A DNA stretch of 12,995 nt from assembly GCA_948527295.1 (NCBI GenBank), contig CAOSWK010000011.1, forward strand, positions 1 to 12,995, given 5' to 3'. Positions 6,867-12,995 of this stretch are shown piece by piece. Positions within the stretch are counted from its first letter, which is position 1. Each line of letters opens with the position of its first letter. A model generated the notes under the pieces. It did no database searches. It was not told where the DNA came from and worked only from the letters and a program-made list of their open reading frames with translations. Made by a program: the position numbers and the translations under genes. Origin of the DNA: an uncultured Eubacteriales bacterium. GTDB lineage: Bacteria; Bacillota; Clostridia; Oscillospirales; Acutalibacteraceae.

Positions 6867-8504
6867 ATGAAAACTATTAAAAAGTTAATTTTGTGGACTC
6901 TCGCGGGCATTTTTCTGGGGCCTTTCGCGTGCTTGCAAATAAGCAATACTGCGGAATGCGCGCCTGGCGGCGAGCTTGACGTTGTGGTGATCCTTGGGAC
7001 ACCGCGGTGGAGCGCTGACTGGTCATACTGCTGGTTCCCAGATCTGGTCGTTACTGAAAAGTTACCGAATTCAATTAAAACTATCCAGATTTCGTGCTCT
7101 GGTGAAGACACGACTAATTTCCAAATAATTCCGCCGACGATGGATGGATTCACCGCAAGTGAGGACAATACCAGCACTCTCGTTACGTGCACGAAGACAG
7201 AATCAGGCGCCAGTGTGCAAGAATTCTTGCGAAACGTGCATTACAGGTGCGAAACCTCGCAGTCCATAACTATTCTCTTGAGCGAATCGGAGATCCCGAG
7301 CGATACGCACTATTTTCCTGGCACGGGGCACTTTTACAAATATGTGCCGAAGACAGGACTTTCCTGGACTGACGCATATAAAGAGGCGATGAACTCCGAA
7401 TTTGGCGGCTGGCAAGGGTACCTGGCCGTAATCACCTCAAAGGAAGAGGACGACTTTTATAAAAAATACGCTGCAACCGATGGTGTAATCCCGTACGGAT
7501 GGCTTGGCGGAACACAGTTCAAAATTTCTAACATGGGAACTACCGATATAGCTGCTTCTTCTGAGAGTATGGGTTATTTCTACTGGGCGTGCGGCCCGGA
7601 AAGTTGCTTTGCGCCGGCCGATAAAACCTGGACTTCCCCAGGTTTAATATCAAAAAATAATATGCCAGAGGGAACTTACGGTGCGCCAAAACCGACTAAC
7701 TCAGCTTTTTACAACAAAATAAAATATAATGGTTCTGTTTCCAATGTCCATGTGGTGTATAATTACGCTCCATGGAAAAGCGGAGAACCAAATAATGATG
7801 GTGGTGCTTCGGAAGGATACTTAGGAACATATACATCAGATGGAAAGTTTAACGATTTTGGTCTTGGTGTTCTCGATTTGTCAGGTTACACGATCGAGTA
7901 CGGCGACCGCTTGTGGGGAAACAGCACTCCGTTAGCTGGGTCAATAATCGTGAGCACGAACATAACCAAACAGACAACGCTTATTGCCCCCGCCCAAAAC
8001 TCGGTGTTTGGCCCCGGCGCCACAGTGACGATTTCTGGCACCGGCGCGCCCGGCTACATTGTAACTATCGTTGAGGGTGACAAAATCCTTGCCAAAACGC
8101 AAGTGGACCTCGATGGTCACTGGTCTGCGCCGCTGAGCGGCCTTCCCGGCGGCACGCATACTGTTTCGGTAATTCAGTCTGACCCTTACGGCAGTGCCTT
8201 CCCAGCGGTGCCTTTGAGCTTTAAAATCCTAAAAATACCGACACTTGACCTATTCAACATTATCCTGACAGAGGATCTGACCTACAACGGTGCGATAAAG
8301 CAGTTTAAGGTCACTCTAATGCCCGGCGTAACGGGCATGGGAACCTTCACTGTGCACTACTTCAGAGTTAACTCGGACGGAACCGAGACAGAATTAGACG
8401 GATCGCCCACCGATGTCGGTAGATACAGGGCCAAAATCTATATAGAAAAAGGCACAGATTACACCGCCGCAGTTTTGCGTATCGTGTATTTCCCTAAAAG
8501 TTAA
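6867..8504 (+). CDS. Secreted C-type lectin-like domain protein with Ig-like C-terminal domains
   Basis: This 545-residue protein begins with a signal peptide (MKTIKKL, then a hydrophobic core to about residue 28). No lipobox, sortase motif or C-terminal membrane anchor is visible, so it is probably released or held non-covalently. Residues about 33-145 form an unrecognised beta-rich region. Residues about 150-346 are a bacterial-type C-type lectin-like domain: SWTDAYKEA, GYLAVITSKEED (184-195), GWLGG (211-215), YFYWACGPES, NYAPWKSGEPNN (299-310, with the EPN calcium/sugar motif at 307-309), FND at 328-330 in place of WND, and closing YTIEYG. Residues about 372-455 look like a bacterial Ig-like domain, and 466-540 an MBG-type domain (LTYNGAIKQ ... 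DVGRYRAKI). Start ATG 6867 has GGGTGGT 6 bases upstream; TTG 6852 is less likely. Ligand and partner are unknown. Confidence 0.85.
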   Translation: MKTIKKLILWTLAGIFLGPFACLQISNTAECAPGGELDVVVILGTPRWSADWSYCWFPDLVVTEKLPNSIKTIQISCSGEDTTNFQIIPPTMDGFTASEDNTSTLVTCTKTESGASVQEFLRNVHYRCETSQSITILLSESEIPSDTHYFPGTGHFYKYVPKTGLSWTDAYKEAMNSEFGGWQGYLAVITSKEEDDFYKKYAATDGVIPYGWLGGTQFKISNMGTTDIAASSESMGYFYWACGPESCFAPADKTWTSPGLISKNNMPEGTYGAPKPTNSAFYNKIKYNGSVSNVHVVYNYAPWKSGEPNNDGGASEGYLGTYTSDGKFNDFGLGVLDLSGYTIEYGDRLWGNSTPLAGSIIVSTNITKQTTLIAPAQNSVFGPGATVTISGTGAPGYIVTIVEGDKILAKTQVDLDGHWSAPLSGLPGGTHTVSVIQSDPYGSAFPAVPLSFKILKIPTLDLFNIILTEDLTYNGAIKQFKVTLMPGVTGMGTFTVHYFRVNSDGTETELDGSPTDVGRYRAKIYIEKGTDYTAAVLRIVYFPKS

Positions 8505-8606
8505 AAACGTGTCTCAAAACATCAAGGGATATGTTTTAGTAAGTCAGCTTTCATTTACGGAAAGGCTTCTTTCTTACGCAATACCCTTAATTTGTCGATA
8601 TTTCTA

Positions 8607-8647
8607 AAAAGGCCGCTAATTTTTGTTAACGGCCTTTTATTTTTTTA
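8607..8647 (+). terminator. Strong, probably bidirectional intrinsic terminator after the lectin gene
   Basis: AAAAGGCCG (8607-8615) pairs with CGGCCTTTT (8629/8630-8637), with inner TAA/TTA pairing. It is followed on the plus strand by ATTTTTTT. On the minus strand the same stem is followed by TTTTT, so it can act in both directions. Confidence 0.88.
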
Positions 8648-8798
8648 ATTGCAAACTTTTCGATAACTTTTAATGTGGTTGAAAGCGATACTGCCAATTT
8701 TTCTCGCGCTGCCGTGTCTATTTGGCTAATTCAAAATTATATTTAGCACCGTCATTAGTTTGTTGAAACAACGTTTGAACAATTTGTAAACATTCTTT
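8626..8798 (-). pseudogene. Possible remnant of an unidentified gene
   Basis: On the minus strand the frame from 8798 reads KECLQIVQTLFQQ and TNDGAKYNFELAK, then TAG at 8720-8718. Shifting one frame at that point gives QIDTAAREKLAVSLSTTLK and VIEKFAIKKIKGR, ending at TAA 8628-8626. Joined, the text reads like one helical protein end broken by a frameshift. No start codon and no known family are recognised. The stop lies inside the bidirectional terminator. Chance coding-like text in A+T-rich DNA is a serious alternative. Confidence 0.25.
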
Positions 8799-8825
8799 TC
8801 AGGATTTAAGCGATCTTTGTGATAG

Positions 8826-9662
8826 ACTTTTGGATATTGCATATTTATCATACCTGGTTATGATGAGGAAAATGGAAGCCTTGATATTCCTGAATATTAT
8901 CGCGAAATTGTTGAAGGAGCTTTTAAAAATAATAATTACAAAGAGATAAATATACCATATAGCGTAAAGAAAATCGGTAAGGAGGCCTTTGCAAACTGTA
9001 GCGAACTTGAAAGCATTACATTTACACATAGTGTACCTAAGTTAAGTAATAACGCCTTTTCTGGTTGCAAAAAATTGGAATACATTGTGGCTACAGGGGA
9101 AAATAATGGATACCCAAATGAACAAAATTTAACAGAGGTTTTTTCAAACTGTCCTAATTTTAAAGGGATTATGATGCATTTTGACATGGACTGGGATGAA
9201 AATTCTAAAAATTTTAGATTCGTTACAATTGATCAGGTAAAAAGTTGGGACGGCAAAAATTTTGGAAAAATACTAATTTGGTTTAAAAACGTATATTTTG
9301 AAAAAGGCTTTTTTAGTTCTGAATATTTTCCTGAAGGGTTTAAAATATATCTACTTGACCCAAAGGAAATATGTGTAGATTGTGAGAAAATCCCTATTAC
9401 AAAAGAGGACAATAATTCAAAAGATAATCACGATGAGGAAGATAGTGATTATGAAGATAATTTTCAATATAAAGTGGGGGAAAAAATTCCTCTCCCCGAA
9501 AACATAAGTAGTTCGGGAGTTAGTAGTGAAGAGGAAGAAGAGGAAGCACTAGAAAAAGGAATAATTCTTATAAAAACAAACCCAGAAAAAGAAAAGGTAC
9601 TTAATCCAACTAGCAATCCTATTCTTAAGTATGGGTGGCAAATAGAATCTTACTCAGACTAA
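8826..9662 (+). pseudogene. 5'-truncated BspA-type leucine-rich-repeat gene
   Basis: The frame opens at 8826 directly after TGA and TAG and runs to TAA at 9660-9662. BspA/LRR_5-type repeats are clear: EYYREIVEGAFKN, INIPYSVKKIGKEAFANCSE, LESITF, LSNNAFSGCKKLEYI, and VFSNCPNFKGI. The first possible start (TTG 9075) comes after at least two repeats and has no ribosome site. The gene has therefore probably lost its 5' end, or uses a non-standard start. The C-terminal half carries a C-x-x-C (CVDCEK) and an acidic, Glu/Asp/Asn-rich stretch (EDNNSKDNHDEEDSDYED, later EEEEEE). The protein from TTG 9075 alone would be 195 residues. It resembles the large LRR gene converging from the right in repeat type and acidic low complexity, so the two may be related family members. 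Confidence 0.6.
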
Positions 9663-9862
9663 AAAATGATTTTAAATTTACAATTATATTTTCTTTTACA
9701 CTGTTTTTTAGTTCTAAAGGGAATTTGATCACCTCTCGTTGCTTACCTTAGCATGGCATGCGTTCAGTATTTGTTTTTGGTTCGTAAAACCTGTTAACCA
9801 AACCATTGTGGATAATTATGACCTTCAATTTTATTATGATTACTTTTAAAAATTTAATCTTG

Positions 9863-9900
9863 AAAGAGCTAACTGATTAATAAGCAGTCTCTTTTATTTG
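9863..9900 (+). terminator. Possible terminator downstream of the LRR remnant
   Basis: AAAGAG (9863-9868) pairs with CTCTTT (9889-9894), with inner CTG/CAG pairing and a T-rich end (TTATTTG). It is 200 bases past the stop codon, which is far for a dedicated terminator. Confidence 0.4.
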
Positions 9901-10071
9901 CTAAATGGCTTTAAATATTTCTAAGAGAAAAACTGCTAACAGATTTGTTAACGATTTTTTAATGTGAGATTTTAATTGAAGAAATTATATTTCTATGCGT
10001 ATTTTCAATGTTCATAATACTTAACCCATATGATCTTCAATGTTTTTTAACAATCTGCTCACTAATTTTGG

Positions 10072-10114
10072 AAGGCCCATTTGCTAATTAAAAATTTTAG
10101 CAGATGGACCTTTT
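10072..10114. terminator. Long hairpin between the two LRR genes, probable bidirectional terminator
   Basis: AAGGCCCATTTGCTAA (10072-10087) pairs with TTAGCAGATGGACCTT (10097-10112), with one mismatch and one wobble, around a 9-base loop. On the plus strand it ends in TTTT. It lies about 70-110 bases past the stop of the large minus-strand LRR gene, where the U-tract is weaker. Confidence 0.6.
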
Positions 10115-10183
10115 CAAATTTAATTAATAAATTTTAAGCTTATTAATTTACACTGGGTGGTATTTTGTCGTTTTCTTTTTTAT

Positions 10184-12931
10184 TTATTCGTCATCATAAT
10201 CATCGTCTGTACTAGTTTCAATATTTTTAGTAACAGGTTTGCTTTTTGTTTTTTTCTTACCGCGTCTTATTTTAACTTTTTTGTTTGATTGGCTTTTGTT
10301 TAAACTTTCATCATCATTATCGTTAACTATAACTTCGTTGCCAACAACGGGGTACCCGCAAAAGTCCTTTCCACCGCCCCAATTAGACGTAAGTTTTATA
10401 CGTTTAAGCTTTTCACAGTTTCGAAATAAACCAAATTTTCCGCTACCGAGATCTCGGTTTCCTTCATAAGTTACATCAGTTAAGTTTTCGCAGCCATAAA
10501 ATACATAATTGCCAATCTCTTCTAGGCAGCTAGGAATAATTATCTTTTCAAGTGATGTACAATTCTTAAACGCACTGTCTTTAATTTTTTTTACCTTGCC
10601 CAAATAAATGTTAGTTAACTTTTCACAATCACTAAATGCTCCTATATTAATTTCACTATTTTCCAAAGTATCGGCAAAACCAATATTTGTAAGATTTTTA
10701 CAGCCACTAAAAGCATCATTTTTAACTGTACGCAATTTGGAGGCATTTACTTTTTTAAGTGCGGTACATCCGCTAAAAGTGCGCTCTGGAATATGACCTG
10801 TGGTTAATGTAATTTCTTCAAGGCTTGTACAGTTTGCAAACATACCATCGCTAAGTCCAATGAAGCTGCTGGGTAAATTTACAGTCTTGAGGCTCGCACA
10901 GCCTCTAAACATTTCATCTGCATAAGAAAAGCCATCTATACCCTCTTCAACCGTTACAGTTTCTAATTTATTACAATCTTTAAACACTGAAAGGCCAACA
11001 TTCTTCACGGTGTTTGGTATTAAGATATATTCAAGTTTAGTGCTAGAAAATGCACGGTCTCCAATCGAAGTCACGCTGCGTGGGACATCAAAAGAAGTTA
11101 ACCCAGTGCCACTAAATGCCATTTTTCCAATAGACTTTACTGTATCCGAAACGTGGGCCTCTGTTAAGTTACTACATCCACAAAGTGCACTGTCCCCAAC
11201 CGAAGTTATTTCGTTTCCAATGGTAACGCTTTTTATATCCGTACCCCACGGTGCCAACGTGAACGCAATATCTTTAACATATTTGTGACCATAATTTTTC
11301 ATAGCGCCTTGGCCTAAAATCTCCAAATGACCGTCCTCATACTTAGCAAACTTAACATTACCGCCATTAGCACCACAGTTACCCTGTTGAATTATTTTAC
11401 CATGGTCAATACTGTTGGCATTATCATTATCGTTGCTACTCTTCTCTGTTGCTACCTTTATTTCTGGTTCTTGACTATTATTGGCATTGGCATTATTATT
11501 GTTGCTTTCCTCTTTTGCTGCTACTACTTCTTGTTTTAGAGCATTATTGTTGCTCTCCTCTGGCATTGCCGCTACTTCTGGTTCTTTGCTATTGTCATTG
11601 TCTGCATTTTTCAAGTCTATATCTGATTTTTTAGCGCTAATTTTCTTCTTATTGCCAGTTTTTGCAGAAGATTTTTTTCTTGTTCTAGTTAAACTATTAG
11701 ATTTCTTATTATTGCTTTTTGCTTTAGTCTGCCCTTTTTTAGGGGTGTCATCGTCATCATTGTCGCTGCCATCGTGTTTGCTAGAGTCACTGCTGCTGTC
11801 GTTGTCATTGCGGTTATCGTCGCTGCCACTAAAGTTATCATTTTTTTCGTCGCTTTCAGCAATAGAACCGCCAAATTTAGAGATAAGAGCCCGGCCGTAA
11901 TTTCCTGCCTTAACTTGCGTAGGAAGAAGAGTTGCACCATAATCGTTCTCAATAAAGCTACCAAGTATTCCGACAATTTCCTGTGCTGTCTCTCGGTTAA
12001 TTTTATTTTCCAAATCTTCTACAGGATTCTGCTTAATAAATTTCTCTACAAATTCAGCATCATCTTTATTGTTTAATGACAAACTGCCGCGGGCTAAAAA
12101 TTCGTCCACACTGATTTTTTTATGACTTTTATCGTCATCATCGTCAGTTACTCCTGCTTGAATTTCTTCCTCGCTTGCTTCGCTATTTTCTTTTGCAACA
12201 ACATCATTGTTATCTTCGTTTTCAGAAGCAGCAGCTTCATTGCTGTAATTTACTTCCATGCGAGCCTTTGCTTGAATTTCCTGCGATTCATTATCAATCT
12301 GCTGCTCGCTATTTCTATTTGAAGCAACAAATTCTTCCGGTCCTTGATTATTATTGCCACCGTCGTTATCATTGCCATTATTATTGCCACCGTGGTCACT
12401 AAAACCACCATTATTATCGTCATTATCATTATTATTGTTGTTATTATTATCGTCGCCGCTATTATCATCGCCACCGGTGTTATTATCATTGTCATTGTCG
12501 CTAAAATCATCATTATCATTGTTGTTATTGTCATCATCATTGCTGTTGTTAGAATCATTATTATTGTTGCCTATTTTACTAGGTTTCACATTTATTTGTG
12601 AGTCATAATCTTTATTTTTTAAGAGCCGATATGCGTTCAACAGCAAATCACGGTCGCTTTGCTCTAAAGAATTAAGCTCATTATTTTCTATTGCGCTTAC
12701 AACTTCCTCCAAATCATCCTTCATACCGTCTTCCCTACACATTTTCACCAAACAAGAAAGGTTAATAATGCTTTTCAATTTCTTTAAGGTATACTTAGCT
12801 ATATCTATAGTTTTAGGATTTGGTGCCGTTTTAAATAAGCCGCTCAAAGAAAAGCGTGGCTTTGAATTTGCAAGGTATATCTCGTACGTTTCATAAAATG
12901 CAATCGGGGCCAAAGTTCCTTTTTTTATCAA
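10184..12931 (-). CDS. Large Asn/Asp-rich protein with C-terminal BspA-type LRR domain (5' end uncertain)
   Basis: From TTG 12931 the protein has 915 residues. The start has AGGAGG 5 bases upstream, but the frame stays open to the window edge (12995) and could begin outside; the AGGAGG would then just encode Gly-Gly. Layout: helical region about 40-110; Asn/Asp/Gly low complexity 121-197; acidic linker to 270; a compact-looking helical block about 272-355; Ser/Asp-rich 358-396; Lys/Ser-rich basic patch 397-435; three degenerate repeats containing EPE and ESNNN, 443-507; then a BspA-type domain, beginning with the typical NCGANGG ... LEILGQGAM ... APWG header (518-563), followed by LRR_5 repeats (IGDRAF, VFKDCNKLETV, MFANCTSLEEI, AFSGCKNLTNI, AFKNCTSLEKI) to about 850; finally a basic patch 884-898 and an acidic tail DDDYDDE. 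No signal peptide is visible in this reading. Role unknown; BspA-type LRRs are typically surface or host-binding. Confidence 0.8.
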   Translation of the reverse strand: MIKKGTLAPIAFYETYEIYLANSKPRFSLSGLFKTAPNPKTIDIAKYTLKKLKSIINLSCLVKMCREDGMKDDLEEVVSAIENNELNSLEQSDRDLLLNAYRLLKNKDYDSQINVKPSKIGNNNNDSNNSNDDDNNNNDNDDFSDNDNDNNTGGDDNSGDDNNNNNNNDNDDNNGGFSDHGGNNNGNDNDGGNNNQGPEEFVASNRNSEQQIDNESQEIQAKARMEVNYSNEAAASENEDNNDVVAKENSEASEEEIQAGVTDDDDDKSHKKISVDEFLARGSLSLNNKDDAEFVEKFIKQNPVEDLENKINRETAQEIVGILGSFIENDYGATLLPTQVKAGNYGRALISKFGGSIAESDEKNDNFSGSDDNRNDNDSSSDSSKHDGSDNDDDDTPKKGQTKAKSNNKKSNSLTRTRKKSSAKTGNKKKISAKKSDIDLKNADNDNSKEPEVAAMPEESNNNALKQEVVAAKEESNNNNANANNSQEPEIKVATEKSSNDNDNANSIDHGKIIQQGNCGANGGNVKFAKYEDGHLEILGQGAMKNYGHKYVKDIAFTLAPWGTDIKSVTIGNEITSVGDSALCGCSNLTEAHVSDTVKSIGKMAFSGTGLTSFDVPRSVTSIGDRAFSSTKLEYILIPNTVKNVGLSVFKDCNKLETVTVEEGIDGFSYADEMFRGCASLKTVNLPSSFIGLSDGMFANCTSLEEITLTTGHIPERTFSGCTALKKVNASKLRTVKNDAFSGCKNLTNIGFADTLENSEINIGAFSDCEKLTNIYLGKVKKIKDSAFKNCTSLEKIIIPSCLEEIGNYVFYGCENLTDVTYEGNRDLGSGKFGLFRNCEKLKRIKLTSNWGGGKDFCGYPVVGNEVIVNDNDDESLNKSQSNKKVKIRRGKKKTKSKPVTKNIETSTDDDYDDE
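11411..11605 (-). repeat. Three degenerate protein-level repeats in the large LRR gene
   Basis: Residues 443-507 consist of three units of roughly 20 residues that share an EPE-V/I or QEVV block, an A-x-x-E-E/K-S block and an Asn-rich end (SKEPEVAAMPEESNNN, KQEVVAAKEESNNNN, SQEPEIKVATEKSSND). Confidence 0.65.
12341..12571 (-). repeat. Asn/Asp codon low-complexity tract
   Basis: About 230 bases are dominated by AAT, AAC, GAT and GAC codons (77 residues of Asn, Asp and Gly with few others). They look like expansions of RAY triplets. The tract is the source of several spurious Ile/Leu-rich open frames on the other strand. Confidence 0.85.
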
Positions 12932-12995
12932 TTTTCCTCCTGTGGTGTTCTCTGGTGAGCCATAAGCGTCTTTTCCTGTTACAATTTTAACTTCT

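Larger units (their letters stand above)
8505..8825. other. Intergenic region between the lectin gene and the LRR remnant
   Basis: It contains a weak AAAACAT/ATGTTTT hairpin (8516-8522, 8531-8537) just after the lectin stop and the strong terminator at 8607-8647. A possible minus-strand gene remnant lies at 8626-8798. Nothing else is recognisable. Confidence 0.5.
9663..10183. other. Convergent intergenic region, no gene seen
   Basis: This 520-base A+T-rich gap separates two genes that end towards each other. It contains two hairpins described separately (9863-9894 and 10072-10112) and a weaker TTTGGTT/AACCAAA inverted repeat near 9775-9800. No coding text of note and no RNA gene are recognisable. 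Confidence 0.6.

Noticed and set aside
7187..7415. Short open frames on both strands within the lectin gene
   Set aside because: They are embedded in a well-supported 545-codon gene with signal peptide and conserved domain text.
9075..9662. TTG 9075 as a genuine start of a 195-residue protein
   Set aside because: LRR coding text continues upstream without a break, and no ribosome site precedes the TTG, so it is treated as the remainder of a truncated gene.
12341..12571. Repetitive tract that could suggest a CRISPR array or tandem-repeat locus
   Set aside because: There are no conserved repeats with unique spacers, only triplet-level low complexity in a coding frame.
12344..12608. Ile-, Val- or Leu/Ser-rich open frames on the plus strand resembling membrane proteins
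   Set aside because: They are the complement of Asn/Asp codon repeats of the large LRR gene; the hydrophobic composition is an artefact of reading that tract backwards.

Overview
The window looks like a chromosomal segment of an uncultured, probably host-associated member of the Bacillota (Clostridia-like). The evidence is a cysteine T-box leader in front of cysS, sigma-A-type promoters, AGGAGG-type ribosome sites with some TTG starts, a tRNA with encoded CCA, and a recA-recX pair. I cannot name a genus from the sequence.

Positions 1-5460 hold five housekeeping genes, all on the minus strand. Read in the transcription direction they are recA, recX (4-base ATGA overlap), pgsA, then a separate promoter with a T-box leader, cysS and mnmA. 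The T-box has a UGC specifier and a UGGA-type T-box bulge, both matching tRNA-Cys. It should therefore couple uncharged tRNA-Cys to expression of cysteinyl-tRNA synthetase and of the tRNA 2-thiolase MnmA, whose sulfur comes ultimately from cysteine. No terminator is evident between pgsA and the T-box promoter, so the T-box terminator may also end recA-operon readthrough.

Positions 5460-6250 carry, divergent from recA, a small membrane protein of the COG2426 'small multidrug export' family. Its last 88 bases are duplicated directly after the stop codon as a diverged, frameshifted tandem copy. A tRNA-Leu(UAG) with its own promoter follows at 6421-6504.

From about 6520 onward the DNA becomes A+T-rich and accessory in character. 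It holds a secreted 545-residue protein with a C-type lectin-like domain and two Ig-like C-terminal domains (6867-8504), a strong bidirectional terminator, a 5'-decayed BspA-type leucine-rich-repeat gene (about 8826-9662, plus), a 520-base convergent gap without genes, and a very large minus-strand gene (10184 to at least 12931). The large protein has Asn/Asp-rich low complexity, two Lys-rich patches and a C-terminal BspA-type LRR domain. Its reading frame stays open to the window edge, so its N-terminus may lie outside.

No CRISPR array, insertion sequence, phage gene or defence system is visible. The most unusual content is the surface/host-interaction set (lectin, LRR remnant, large disordered LRR protein), the duplicated gene end, and a second T-box-like element inside the cysS leader.
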